Source of the DNA: Candolleomyces eurysporus
Lineage: Eukaryota; Basidiomycota; Agaricomycetes; Agaricales; Psathyrellaceae
Direction of reading: 5' to 3'
Assembly (NCBI GenBank): GCA_027579435.1
Contig: JANBPK010000731.1
Coordinates: 81,030-145,029 of the forward strand
Length of the DNA: 64,000 nucleotides
A model generated the notes under the pieces. It ran no database searches. It worked only from the letters and a program-made list of their open reading frames with translations, and was not told the origin of the DNA. Positions 50,508 to 63,037 of this stretch are shown here, one piece after another (within the stretch, counting starts at the first letter, position 1; every line of letters begins with the position of its first letter). The position numbers and the translations under genes are program-made.

Positions 50508-52212
50508 ATGGAGGCCGTCTTCAAAACCCCAGAACTGGTGGACCTCATTCTTGGGTACTTTCGCGTCACACCTTCAAATGACTCCTCTGGTTCAAGGGAA
50601 CGCATCCATGTCTCCAGGGAAGACCTCCAAGTCACGTCGGACGACGAGAAGAGGAGAACGCTGTATAGAATGGCTTTGACAAACAGGGCTATATCGCACA
50701 CCGCTCTCAGGATCCTCTGGTTCACTATCGATGGAAGCCTCCCGTTGCTCCAGCTCGTCTCAGGCCTCAAGTATGACAATTTAGTCGGACAGTGGGTGAG
50801 TTTCCCCTGACCGCTCCTCATAACACCCGGGGATTCAATTAATACTTTGACTCTAGATCCTAACCCGATCCTTACTCTCAAGAGATTTCAACCGTCTGGA
50901 TTTCTTCTCCAGCATGGTTAAGCACATCGTGCTCCCAGGAGACGGGCAGACTCTCTACGAATCGGTCCATTCCTCCGCCGTTTTCGAGATTTGTATGATG
51001 AGGAGGGATACGCCTCTCGTCCCAGGTCTCAAAACGCTTTGGATTGACGATACCTGTGACTATGGTACCCTCTTCCTCACGGAAACACTGAAGCGGGTGA
51101 AAATCGTCTACGCAAGAGATCCTGAATCGGTGGATCTGCCAAGCCCTTCGGCATGGAATCTTGTGAGGCTGCTACCAGCGCGCGCCCCGTTCCTGGAGGA
51201 ACTCTATGTTGGTTCAACGCCTTCCTCGTCCAACCTTTCCGACATCCTCAAATTAGGGCATCTCAAGAAGCTGACGTTCAACATATGGGATCGTCATTGG
51301 CTCGCGATCGGCGTGTCCGCTAGATATCAGTTTCTCAAGGGCCTTGAATGTCTCGCACGACTCATAGAACTGGACGTAGGGGGGATGCTCGAGGATTATA
51401 GGAGTACGATCGATCCATTGCTGGAACCAAAAGCTGTATGCTACCGATTTCCGGCCTTAGAAACCCTCAAGTTGACCGGATTCGACAGCCATCTCCTCAA
51501 GCTTCTGACGCAGCTCCCTGGAAACTCCCTCAAGGAATTGGCCTTTCGGTTGGATTTAGACGAGATTTGGGACGATCTGGATGATGCAGAAGAAGAAGGA
51601 ATCTCGAACTTTGGCATGGATGAAATGTTCTCATCCCTAGGGGGCCAGAGCTTTCTTTCGTTAACCAAACTTTCAATCGACTGCGACGCCCCACCGTTCA
51701 AGATGGAGCACTTGAGACCCCTGCTGCAGATGTCTGGAATGATACATTTTGACATACACCCCGCGTGCTGGGATCTGGACGACGAATTTATTCTCGAGAT
51801 GGCATCCGCATGGCCCAACTTGGAGTGTTTCCGACTTTTCGCAGATATCACCGGGGCTCCACTGACCCAGCCAACGCTCGTCTCCCTCCAAACATTCGCT
51901 CGCCTTTGCCCAAATCTACGGCGCATCTCAACCGATGTGAGCACGGCCATTCCGCCGGGCCAACCACTGCACCATCTCAAGCATCTGACATTATTCTCTG
52001 TCGGGAGGAATGTCGAGGTGGCCAAATCCACGGTCCCAGCTGTTGCCGGATTCCTATCTGCAACTTTCCCGGCGTTAATATTCGCATTTTACGAGCGATG
52101 GGGCGGAGGGAATTATAAACAGGGGGAAAATTGGGATGCCGTGTTTCAAGTGCTTTTGCACGACAAGGACAAGGACGAGGTGGCGGCGTTGAAGAGGATG
52201 TTCAGAAACTGA
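50508..52212 (+). CDS. F-box/LRR protein, array copy 4 (intact, 547 aa)
   Basis: Exons 50508-50795 and 50857-52212 give 547 residues with no break; the six-G run at 51389 keeps frame (DVGGMLEDY). F-box-like exon 1 (PELVDLILGYFRVTPS, ALTNRAISHTALRILWF) is followed by the same leucine-rich plan, ending AALKRMFRN. Its 5' flank, unlike those of copies 2 and 3, contains the Kre9-like remnant. It shares LPGNSLKELAFRLD with copy 3. It is four to five residues shorter than the other copies, in acidic and charged loops. Likely functional. Confidence 0.85.
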
Positions 52213-52361
52213 ACCTGGTTAACTATGTATTAATTTTACACGGTTTACATAGATTCCTTCAATCAAGTACTTCAGTGATTCTCACCCCCAGTATCTTCGA
52301 GGTTCGTTGCGCTGCCCACTGGGACCCATTTGACATTCTTACACGCACAACGTCTAAAATT

Positions 52362-52640
52362 TCAACCCAGCCTCGCAGCGAACAACTCCTTCAAGGCCGC
52401 CAGTTCGTCTTTGTCCTTACCCTGCAGAAACATGCGAAACACGGCAGTCCAAATTTCTCCTTTGTCGTCCCTTGTTCCCCCGCGCTCGCGGAAGGCAAAC
52501 ATCAACGTAGGAAAAGCATGTCAAAGTGTCACATTCCAGAATTTTGCAGCAGGGGCGTCAGCTTGTCAACATCGAAAATACGGAACTGGTTTTGGGAGTT
52601 AGGGAAAGGTGCTGTTGGTTCCCAAGGAATGCGAAAGCTT
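52362..52640 (-). pseudogene. Decayed sixth F-box/LRR copy
   Basis: The minus strand reads FDVDKLTPLLQNSGM near 52600-52550, equivalent to the LRPLLQVSGMIHFD segment of the intact copies. It then jumps to AFPTLMFAFRERGGTRDDKG and KDKDELAALKELF, ending at a stop at 52362. Roughly 100 residues between the two segments are deleted, a stop interrupts the junction, and the 5' half of the gene is missing. It lies tail-to-tail with copy 4 and is oriented like copy 5. Confidence 0.75.
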
Positions 52641-52860
52641 CATGGATACCTAATCTTGATATTTCCTCGCTTCCTCTTCGTCAAAATCATCATCGCCAGT
52701 CTTAAGAATGAATGGAGTTGCAATATAGGAACAGCCTTCCCAGGGAAGCAATTATTACCACTATGCCCCTCGTACTTGGGACTGCTCTGAAACAAGCGCA
52801 AATGTCGTTGAATTTTGCCACGTCCATAAGATGTCACAGGATCGTATCGGGAAGGAAGGT

Positions 52861-54621
52861 TTAAATGTTCAATTTTTGCAATTTCAAGACGCTCCTGATG
52901 ATATCCAATTCCTCACTATCTCTATCCCATAAAAGCCTGCGGAAAACGGCAGACCAGTGTCCTTCTCCATCCTCGTCTGACTTTAGGGGGACTTCGTTGT
53001 ATGCATAGATCAAGGCGGGGAAACATTTGGCCAGGAATCTGGCGACTGCTGGTACCCTGCGCTCACCAAGTTTTCCATTGTTCATAACCGAGAATAGGGT
53101 CAACCGTTCTAAGGGATATATCGTGTTGAAGTCGTTGAGCCGGATGACCTTGGGGTCCAAATCAATGGATAGGCGGCGGAGGTTGGGGCAATGGCGGGCG
53201 AGTGTCTGGATTGAGGCCAATGTTGGGCAAGAGCCGGGAGTCTTGCTCGGTTCTGAAAAGAGACGGAAGAACTCCAACTGGGGCCACGCAGACGCCATCT
53301 TGAGAATGACTTGGTCGTTCACGCGGAGATTTTGTGAGCGTTGGAAGTCGAGGTGCTGCAGTCCGGTGGCTTGCAACAGGGGTTCCAGGTCGTCAGGGTC
53401 GAAGGACTTCCCAGAGCTGTCGATTTGAAGTCTTGTCAATGAGAGGAAGTGCCGCTTCCCCAAGGTTGTTAATGCCTTGTATAAACTGAATTCTTCTATT
53501 TCCCGAGCTGCTTCTTCGTTTTCCTCGTCCTCACCATCGTCATCTTGACCACCCCGAATAATGACCTCTGTCTTCCGGAAGACAAGGGATTTGAGAGTGG
53601 TCCCATGAATCCTGATGAGGACCTTTTTAAGGTAGTCGTCAAAGCCATTGAAGGTGAAGTTTTCCAGGGCCGGAAAGTCGTAAGAAATCGTCGCTTCCGG
53701 GGCCAGCAACGTAGATATTCGACTCCTGTAATCTTCGAGGAGGTTTCCAATGTCCAGCTCTCGAAGCTTTGGGAGACACTCGAGGTTCTTGAAAAATTGA
53801 TATCTTCCCTGTTCGTTCACTGGCCAATCAGAGACTGAATTTAAGGCGAATGTCAACTTTTGAAGGTGTTCCAATTTGAGAATGTCCGCCATGTTGGATG
53901 AAGATGGTCCACAGCCGATATACAGTTCTTCCAGTAATGGTGTCCGCGTCGGCAAAAGAGTTAGGAGATTCAATACTGCTGGTCTCGGTTCATATCCATA
54001 ACTTCGTCTGTCTGGGTGGATAATTTTCAAGCACTTCAACGTGTCGGTGAGGAGTATGCCGACGTAGTCACAGCAATCGTTAACGTGAAGCGTCTGAAGA
54101 GATGGAAAGAGAGGTTTCGTCCCTCTGATCATGCAAATTTCGAAGAGGGTAGAGGGATGGAGAGGGCGGTGAAAAGGTAAACAGTCTCTGGCAGGGAGCG
54201 CGATGTGTTTGACCATGCGGGCGAATATTTCCAACCGGCCAAAATCTTCAGCGCATAAAGGTCGTGATAGAACCTACACAATTATAAGCATCAGTATGTT
54301 GGGTCAGCGCTTCTGCAATATTTAATAGCAACTCACCCATTCTCCCGATGCCTCATTGTATTCAAGACCCGACATTAGCATGAGCAGGGGAAATATACCC
54401 TCGATGGTGTTCCAAAGAAGAGGCAGTGCGATCCCCGAGATAGCCTTGTTCGTCAAGGCCATGCAGTACAAAGTTTGCCTCCTCTCCTTGTCGGAAATCA
54501 GGTCATCCTTCGAAAGATGGATGGGTCGTAGACCACGTATTTGGTGATCATTTGGGGGCAGAACAAGAAAGTTCTGCAATATTATACTTGATAGTTCTGG
54601 TATTTGGAAGACCGACTCCAT
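52861..54621 (-). CDS. F-box/LRR protein, inverted diverged copy 5 (565 aa)
   Basis: Exons 54621-54337 and 54273-52861 give 565 residues. The plan and intron position match the array, but the sequence is more diverged: MESVFQIPELSSIILQNF, ALTNKAISGIALPLLWNTIE, LFPSLQTLHVNDCCDY, LLTLLPTRTPLLEELYIG, LKSLVFRK, FILKMASAW-type LRR strands (here VILKMASAWPQLEFFRLF), and HWSAVFRRLLWDRDSEE. It has an extra acidic insert (GGQDDDGEDEENEEAA) in the middle. It is the likely older relative from which the direct array differs. It shares a 147-base divergent promoter gap with the plus-strand gene at 54769. Confidence 0.85.
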
Positions 54622-54768
54622 AGAATGTACGGGAGGAAGGTGGTGATTGGCAAAAAGAATGGCATGCGCTGGAGTCGAAGAGCGCCAGTTATGTAATCAC
54701 TCCGCGCGGGTACCACGATGACGTCTTGATTATACCTTTACCAATTCTCCTTTGCTTCTGCACACAAA

Positions 54769-55690
54769 ATGGGCTCAGTTCTTTCACTATTGGACGACTC
54801 GGACCAGGAAGGAGAGAATACTAGAGAGGAAGGTCCTCACATACCAACAGAGAAGGATATCAAGCTTTTGCAGGAAATCCTGGCCCAATTCCTGCCGTTA
54901 GAGCTGGTCAATCTCATCCTCGACGAGGCAGAATATTGGCCGGTCATAGCTTGCAACTCAGGGAATGCACCTCAAAAGGTGGCCGCGATGCACAACTTGC
55001 AGTATAACGCCAACTATTGCTACTACATCTCTCCCAGGTTACCCAACCCGACGGAGGAAAGCCTATTCAAAGTAAGAAAGGTCGTGTTTCGTTTATGGAG
55101 CCGGGACCAAGGTTGGGGAGGCGATCCAGGGCTGACAGGTGCGTCCGTTATCCATGCGATAAACGCGACGACATTTCTGACATCGGACAGAGCCGTACGC
55201 TGGTTCCTGGACGTGGTTCGAGGCCGCTATCATCCGCGGATTGAAGGGGGACGGGATCGATAACCCAGACGAAGTGGCGCGTCGTATTCAGGCCCCGTCA
55301 ACGCGGGATACCTCGGACAATGCTAATCTTGAGGATGCATTCCAGGTGCCCAACCCCTGGTGCAGCGGCTCCAAGGTCTGGCATTTGCAGAGCAATGTCA
55401 GAGCTTCGTCTCAGGAAACGTTGCATGAAATTGTTTGGACCGACCAAGACGATCCTGAGAAGAAGGAGGAGACTGTAGAAGCCTTAGAAAGGACTGGGGC
55501 GGGCTGGGGTTATGGTTTCGTCCGTGAGCTCACTCCAGGTGATCGGATAGCCATATACGCCAGAGCACAGGTGAGAATCATTAGCCTTTCCGATCTCGCG
55601 GCTTCCCTGACTTGCCAATATGCTTTCCAGTATCCCGGCTGGGTCAATCACGTCGGTGCTGTCGAGATTCGGATGTACTATTCCATGTAA
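54769..55690 (+). CDS. Conserved fungal hypothetical protein, 269 aa
   Basis: Exons 54769-55138, 55191-55570 and 55631-55690 join in phase, for 269 residues. Landmarks known from a family of uncharacterised fungal proteins: an N-terminal helix LQEILAQFLPLELVNLILDE, then VVFRLWSRDQGWGGDPGL and GSWTWFEAAI, a PWCSGSKVWHLQSNVRAS segment, GFVRELTPGDRIAIYARAQ, and YPGWVNHVGAVEIRMYY at the end. The C-terminal half looks like a beta-sandwich. No catalytic motif, signal peptide or membrane segment is visible. Without splicing, the first intron (52 bases) looks like a frameshift at 55139, which it is not. Function unknown. Confidence 0.8.
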
Positions 55691-57277
55691 CGATCTCAGT
55701 TACCAGCCTTCAAAGACCTCTTTTCTTCGCTTCTACCGCCGGCCTGTGAGGTGCTTCGAAAACCTCGAAAGACTTCGAGTAAACTAACTTTCAAGAACTC
55801 CGAATTTGAGAAGCAATTGGTAAGATCTCCTTTGGATTGGATCGTTTCCNTTTCTAAATGGCATACCTCGTTCCCCATCTCACGATGCATCTGTGACTTG
55901 CCCGTGACACATCTTCGTTGAAATAGTCCCGTTATCATGAAGAGCTAAGCGACGTTACCGAATTGTTGACCCTGTCTAGCCATGCTGAAGGTTCCAAGTG
56001 CACATTCAAATGACCGGCTGTGAAAACTGAAGTGTCGTGAACATTTGAAAAAGAAACCAACAGCCTGCCAAGGTATCATCGCCCTTCAGATAACGCTTCT
56101 GGACCAAACGCATGGTTTCTGCCATTTTATTCAAAACTTCATCATTTCACACATCAATCTGGGTCGTGTGAGGCCTTTTTACTTTCCTCGTGGCCCCCGT
56201 AGCCCCACGTCGACCCCGACAGTGCACGTATCGACGGATCGACCTTAGTCGACCATGCGTATGCAACCGTTTCAAGGCGCCGGCTGATATGCAGAAAGGG
56301 TTGGCATTGTATTGGCATCACGGATGGTGCACATGCACACGAGCCTACATGAACTCGCTGGTACGATTCATTCTCTGAAAGTTTGTATGGTGTCCTGACC
56401 GCGGCGCAACAGCACCTATGCACCCTTGCATTTTTTGGGCCACAGGCTATGGCAAAAGAAATTGGCATAAGCATCTCGTATACTTTCCGGAACAAAGTTC
56501 ATGCCCGTCCGACTCGCGATTGAATTTGACTGATCGCGAATCGCGACAAGCTCCAGATGGATTCAAATCTATTCAAATGCCCGGACGTGCCTAGGACTTG
56601 ATGACAGTAACCGAGTTAAGTCCTTGCTCCAAGCCAATCGTGTCGCAGAACTCAATAATGAGAGCGTCCATATGCTCTTTGGCGGTCATAGGGTGCCTCA
56701 TGTGTCGAGACTGAAGCAGGGAACGCATGGGTCAGGGAATGCCAAGCCTCGACCTCTTCTCGGCCCGACTTCGGTGGCAGTGCCGCTGGAGTTTCTTTGG
56801 CCTTGCTAGACTTTGCTAGTCCTGGATGGCCCCGACAAACAACTCCAAGCATCAAGTGCACGCCGAATGTGGCACCTCTCGATTTTGGGATGGGTTTTGG
56901 AAGGGGATAGACGCCTGCCAATGTCAGTTTCTGTCCCTGCTTCTTCTGCCGTTAACTTCGACATTGCAGAACGATACGAAGCCGACAATTCGANGCTATA
57001 GATAGAGCCTGGATCAGCATCTCCTGGCTATTAATAGGAGTTGCGCCATACGATGGTGCCTTACCCGCGCCGACGTTTGTTCCGCTTACTGAGTAATAGG
57101 TCGAGCGATTTTCCAGAACAAAAATAACTTTTCGATGGGGATGTAAGCGAGGGGGAGAAATAAACGCCCGTACAAAAGATTTTCGGCCGTCAATTTTCTT
57201 GAAGTAGCAACGGTGGAGGAGCTTGCTCGCGGCCGGCCTTCTTCATTCCTCCCACTTCGCCCATCCCCATCGCCGCT
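55691..57277. other. Intergenic, no supported gene
   Basis: Only short ORFs on both strands (up to 113 codons at 56154-56495 minus) without motif or splice support. One N at about 55850 and one at about 56995. The last 150 bases should hold the promoter of the first permease gene. Confidence 0.45.
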
Positions 57278-59563
57278 ATGGACGAAAAAGACGAGAAAGA
57301 TATCGCGACAACGATGGTCGTGTCTCCCGCTGAGAATTCCATCCATTTTTACGACCCATCAAAAGAGTCGGTATGGACGCGAGTAGGCCTTTCATTTGAG
57401 AGTTTTAAGAGGGCTCCTGGTCCCACAGGGTACGTTCCCTTAGATCTCGTATCAAACCTCAGTATAACTTGACATGATGTTTACAGAGGTCAGGTCATAT
57501 CTGGGGGCAGCAATGTGGCCGACTTGGAGGCGGTTATGGCTGAGGGAACGATGCTTCAGCAAAAGCTAAAGCCCCGCCATTTGAATATGATTGCTGTTGG
57601 TGAGTGACTTCGATATATGATACCTGGATCGACGACTCATCTTTCATTCACCGTCGCCCAGGCGGTAGTATTGGGACTGGTCTTTTTGTCGGTTCGGGAG
57701 CGGCTCTTCATAGCGGAGGACCAGCGGGGGTCCTCATCGCCTGGATTCTCATCGGTGTAATGTTGATTAATGTCACTCAGGTACGTTTCATGCGATCTCG
57801 ATATAGACCTGTTTCTTACTTGGACGTTTATACCAATGCAGGCTCTCTGCGAAATGTCTATTATTTACCCGGTTTCGGGCGGCTTTTACACTTTGGCCAT
57901 TCGTTTCTTGGACCCTGCCTTCGGTTTCTCGATGGGCTGGAATTATGTGTTTCAATGGGCGGTTTGTCTACCTCTTGAGCTCACCGTTGCCAGTACGACG
58001 GTGCAGTATTGGGGTGAAGATTTGCTGCCTTTGTCGGTGTGGATCACGATCTTCTTTATTGCAATCAGTGAGTGTCTGGATTGTTTTTGACTTTGCGCAT
58101 TTCGTTGATGAACTTTCTCCATAGTTATCATTACTCTATTCGGGACACTCGGTTACGCTGAATCAGAGTTTTNGGTCGGCCTGTCTCAAACTTTTGGTGG
58201 TTATGATATTCCTCATCATTGGAGTGTACGTACTCTAGCGCTGCTAGTTTCAAAGTTTGATCTCATATCACTCCAGTGTTTGCGTCTGCGGGGGTGGACC
58301 CAAAGGATACGCTTACGATCATTATATTGGAGGGTCACGCTGGCAGGATCCAGGCGCCTTTGCCAATGGCTTCAAGGGCGTTTGTTCCGTGTTCGTCACG
58401 GCTGCATTCGCTTTTTGTTAGTTCACCTTCCCTATTTGTCGTTGGAACCCCTTGGCTGACGACATGTTATCTTATCAGCGGGCACTGAACTGGTGGGCCT
58501 GGCTGCATCCGAAACGCCGAATCCTCGTGCGACTATGCCTGCGGCTGTGAAGGGAGTCTTCTGGCGCATCGTGAGTATTTCTTTCACTTATGCTTCGGAC
58601 TGGACGGTCCCTGACGCAGAGAAGACCATCATCTACATTAGCTCTCTTACCATCATTGGCCTCCTCATCAGGTACGATGAGCCTCGACTCCTCGGTGGTG
58701 GCGGCGCCGCGGCCTCTCCCTTTGTTATCGCCCTCAAGGATGCTGGAATCAGAGGCATGGACCACCTCGTCAATGCCACTATCTGTATTTCGGTGCTTTC
58801 CATAGGAATGGCCTCCGTCTACGCCGGTTCGCGGACATTGACAGCCCTCGCCGAGACTGGTTACGCTCCTTCCATCTTCGCCTACGTTGACAAGTCCTCC
58901 CGCCCGCTATGGTCGCTTGTTGCTATGATCAGTTGGGGCCCTTTGGCATACATCAACGTTGTGGCTGCTGGTGGCACAGTGTGTACGTGACCCTTCTTTC
59001 CTATAAGTTCATTCTGTCTAACGGCATTCGCAGTCAACTGGCTCTTGGCTTTGTCTGGTCTTTCCACATTGTTCACTTGGCTTTCTATTTGCCTTTGCCA
59101 CATCCGTTTCCGGAAAGCTTGGAAGGTCCAAGGACACTCCACCGATGAACTGCCTTTTAAGGCTTTGGGTGGCGTCTATGGGTCGTGGTTCGGTATTATC
59201 CTCATCGTCCTCGTCCTCATCGCTCAATTCTACGTTGCGATCTGGCCCATCGGCGGGATGGCCTCAACACCGGGCGAAGTCGCGGAAGGGTTCTTCCGTG
59301 AGTTTTTTTTTTTTCTCTCCCGACTTACGATAACTGATATTGACGGCGTTTATCTAGTGGCTTACCTCGCGGTTCCTGTCATGATTCTCTTCTACATTAT
59401 TGGCTTTGCCTGGAAACGAACACTTCCTCAAAGGGCGGACCGGATCGATCTTGATTCGGGACGGAAATCCTGGCTTACTGCGGAGGAGATGAACGCATGG
59501 CGCGCTGAGAGGCGTCTTGCTCCCTGGTACATTCGTCTATATCGTATACTCTTCACGAATTAA
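57278..59563 (+). CDS. Amino acid permease, AAT/APC family (copy 1)
   Basis: A multi-exon gene whose exons match the neighbouring copy at 60769 one for one. It encodes an AAT-family (APC superfamily) plasma-membrane amino acid/proton symporter with about 12 membrane helices. Landmarks: a cytosolic N-terminus with [31 protein letters not shown], the first-helix consensus [74 protein letters not shown] and a C-terminus ending YRILFTN. An N at 58173 after TTTT shifts the frame; deleting it restores EFWSACLKLLVVMIFL, matching copy 2. It has Arg in GLLIRYDEP where copy 2 has Gly. Substrate cannot be told from sequence. Confidence 0.85.
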
Positions 59564-60768
59564 GACATCCCAACTAATTGTTTTGTCTGAGGCTCTCGAC
59601 TTTCTCGTCACTGCGACGATAGATGTAATTTTATCTCATCCCATGTTGAAATGTCTTTGTGCTATACTCATTCGCTATCGGTATCTCCCCAACGTCTCTT
59701 CAAAAATTTCCCTTGCTTGCTCCATTTTTCAAAATCAAAANAGCAGAAATTGATCATGATCAAGGCCAATTGACCGGTATCTTTGTTTGCCGACTCACGA
59801 TATGTCGGGGGCTTTGGTATTCCTCTGCAACAACCGTGATCATCTTGCGGCGGAGGGCTCTCGATCCTACTTCCGAAAGACTGGGACAGAGCCTGACAGA
59901 GCTCTCCGTTCGACAGGCTTCGACAGGCCAATGCCTCCGAAATCGTATCCCCACGAATCGGCAGTTTGCCTCGACGGCCACGGCCTACCCTTCACACTCC
60001 AGAATCTCGACAGCCCAGGCGATTTGAAGTGCCTCGGAGCGCTCGCAGCGTGCCTGAGCGCTTGGCCTAGGCTAGGCGGGGTAACGGCTGGTAACGGGTA
60101 TGAAGTTGTAGGGAGTTGCATGTGGAGCATTGATATCGGTAAACTTCTGGCGATAACTGTGCTAACCCGTGAATTCATTTCAGCAACAAGGGAGAAACGA
60201 GGCTATGCTCAGTGCTGTCGACCAACAGAAGCTTGAGTTACGGCAATTGATACGGTGAGCATCTCGAAACCGCAATAGCTCTGCTTATCAGCAATCACAG
60301 GGAAGTGCCCCTCTATGAGCGCGCAGTGAGCTACATGTGCCTCTGGGGTCGAACTGCATGTGTGGCCGAGTTATGTTGGTCACCCAGCCAAGTCCACATT
60401 GTGCCTACGCCACTCGAGAATGGACATTACCTTTATGCTTTCGACGTTGCTGTGTGCAACAGCACGGGCGGCGCAGGTAGCACCCAACGATACCGATTCA
60501 AGCCAGATCGACCCAATCGGGACTTGATCCACCCCACTCGGCGGCATTAGTGCACCAGCGGAGCACTCTGCTTCCGAGGTATCTCAGATCTTAGCATCTG
60601 GCTTCTATCAGGTTGTACGTATCTATCGCATGGTGCAACATGGGTGCGTGGTGTGTCTTGAGAACCTAATCTCTAACCTATTAGAGAAAGCAACCCATTC
60701 ACGATAAATACCAGGGTTCTCACAAGGAAGCCCCTTACCCTCTTCTCAACCCGTGTCCTGTCCCAGCC
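59564..60768. other. Intergenic between the two permeases, nothing recognised
   Basis: A 149-codon plus ORF (59787-60236) overlaps antisense ORFs of similar size and has no recognisable content. I found no tRNA or other structured RNA. The region probably holds the terminator of copy 1 and the promoter of copy 2. Confidence 0.45.
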
Positions 60769-63037
60769 ATGGACCCGAAGCACGAGAAAGACGTCGACTC
60801 CGCGAGCGTTAGCTCTGCCCCCAAAACTCGAGTCGAGTTCTACGACCCTTCCAAGGAGTCGGTATGGACCCGGGTCGGTCTCACCTTTGAGAGTTTCAAG
60901 CGCGCTCCTGGTACAACTGGGTATGTATTTCGACTCGTCCGACTCTGTCTTCTCTTCGTTCTTACACCCCGCACAGTGGCCAGGTTGTCGCGGGTTCCCA
61001 GAATGTCTCGGACCTTGAGAAGGTTTTGGCCGACGCCCCCATGCTTCAGCAGAAGATGAAGCCCCGTCATTTGACGATGATTGCAGTCGGTGAGTGACAG
61101 TTGCCTTGTTCGCGACATCACCTCGCGGTGTTATTCATCATGGAGCAACACAGGTGGTAGTATCGGTACTGGTCTCTTCGTCGGTTCCGGTTCCGCTCTC
61201 AATAGAGGTGGACCCGCTGGTGTCCTCATCGCATGGATTTTGATTGGTATTATGTTGATCAATGTCACTCAGGTAAGACTGGCATCCTCGAAGCATTCTA
61301 GGTTGTCATGCTCATTCCGGGCATTCTGACAGGCTCTCGGTGAAATGTCTATTCTCTACCCGGTCTCTGGCGGTTTCTATACTTTGGCTGTTCGTTTCTT
61401 GGACCCCTCGTTCGCTTTCGCTATGGGTTGGAATTACGTCTTCCAATGGGCGGTCGTCTTACCTCTAGAAATCACTGTAGCCGGTACGACGGTACGGTAT
61501 TGGGGTGAAGACATAATGCCGTTAGCTGGGTGGATCACGATATTCTGGATAGTGATCAGTAAGTTTGTTCTGTGTGCAAGCATCAGCGTTCACGCCTTCT
61601 AACAGTCTTGTAGTTATTGTCAGCATATTCGGTACCTTAGGCTTTGCCGAAGAAGAATTCTGGTCTTCTTGCCTCAAGCTCTTGGTTGTCATCATGTTCA
61701 TCTTCATCGGAATGTGAGTTGCTAGCCTAATCATTCATCCACATTGTGTCTGACAAGTCTATTAGTGTTTGCATCTGCGGCGGTGGCCCCAGCGGAGGTG
61801 CCTATGACCACTACATTGGTGGATCAAAGTGGCAGAATCCTGGTGCATTCGCGAACGGCTTCAAGGGTGTTTGCTCCGTTTTTGTCACTGCTGCCTTCGC
61901 TTTCGGTTAGTATTTTCCTTGACTTCGTCTAACCGTTAAACTCATCCATCTATCCCAGCTGGTACCGAGTTGGTTGGTTTGGCCGCTTCTGAGACCCCTA
62001 ACCCTCGTGAGACTATGCCCGCTGCCGTTAAGGGAACTTTCTGGCGTATCGTGAGTTTCCGACCTAAAGCAATACCTGAGCGCCGTCTCACTTTGACTCC
62101 CTAGACTATCATCTACATCACTTCCCTTACCGTCATTGGTCTCCTCATCGGTTACGACGAGCCTCGACTCCTCGGTGGTAGTGACGCTACGGCCTCTCCT
62201 TTCGTCATTGCCCTCAAGGACGCTGGCATCAATGGTTTGGACCACTTCGTGAATGTCACTATCTGCATTTCCGTCCTTTCCATTGGTTTATCGTGCGTCT
62301 ACGCCGGATCGCGAACTCTCACCGCTCTCGCCGAGACTGGATATGCCCCCTCCATCTTCGCCTACGTCGATAAATCTTCTCGCCCCCTTTGGTCCGTGGT
62401 CGCGATTCTCATTTGGGGACCTTTGGCATACGTCAACGTTGTGTCTGCTGGTGATACAGTGTGTACGTAGCGTTCTTTTTCAGTCTCTATCATCTGTCTA
62501 ACGGTGTTGTAGTCAACTGGCTCTTGGCCTTGTCCGGTCTCTCCACCCTGTTCACCTGGCTTTCCATCTGCCTTTGCCACATCCGATTCCGAAGAGCTTG
62601 GAAGGTCCAAGGCCACTCCACTGATGAGCTGCCTTTCAAGGCACTAGGTGGCGTCTATGGATCGTGGTTCGGTGTTATTCTCATCGTCCTTGTCCTCATC
62701 GCTCAGTTCTACGTCGCCATCTGGCCCATTGGAGGATCTGCTTCTCCTAGGGAGACCGCTGAGAAATTCTTCTGTGAGTGTTCTCATCTCTCTCGTCTGT
62801 CACACGTCGCTAACTAGCGTAATCTCCTCAGCTGCCTACCTTGCTGTGCCCGTCATGATCCTCTTCTACGGCATCGGCTATGCATGGAAGCGAACTCTCC
62901 CTCAACGAGCACACGAGATCGACCTCGACTCCGGACGAAAATCGTGGCTCACCGCCGAGGAGATGAACGAGTGGCGTGCCGAACGTCGTCGTGCTCCTTG
63001 GTATATCCGCATTTACCGCATTCTGTTCACCAACTAG
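60769..63037 (+). CDS. Amino acid permease, AAT/APC family (copy 2)
   Basis: The same exon layout as copy 1 and no broken exon. The start [13 protein letters not shown] is followed by [139 protein letters not shown], and the C-terminus [12 protein letters not shown]. About 12 membrane helices are expected. Tandem copies of such permeases are common in wood- and litter-decay fungi. The two copies differ mostly at third codon positions and in a few helix residues, so both probably work. Confidence 0.9.

Larger units (their letters stand above)
43738..52250 (+). repeat. Tandem array of four F-box/LRR gene copies
   Basis: Four direct units of about 2 kb share 5' flank (GCAACGCTCTGGCGTTAGA or close), a 288-base first exon, one intron at the same codon, a long second exon, and a 3' flank (CTGGTTAACTA ... 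CCTTCAATCAAGTA). Spacing is about 2.04 kb for copies 1-3 and 2.5 kb between copies 3 and 4, where a Kre9-like remnant is inserted. Confidence 0.9.

Noticed and set aside
43738..52250. A repeat array as CRISPR or satellite.
   Set aside because: The repeating unit is a whole two-exon gene of about 2 kb; there are no short spacers.
55139..55260. A frameshift in the conserved hypothetical gene at 54769.
   Set aside because: A 52-base intron (55139-55190) explains the frame change and restores the family motif GSWTWFEAAI.
59787..60236. A 149-codon ORF between the permeases.
   Set aside because: Overlapping antisense ORFs, no motif, no homologue in the equivalent flank of the second permease.
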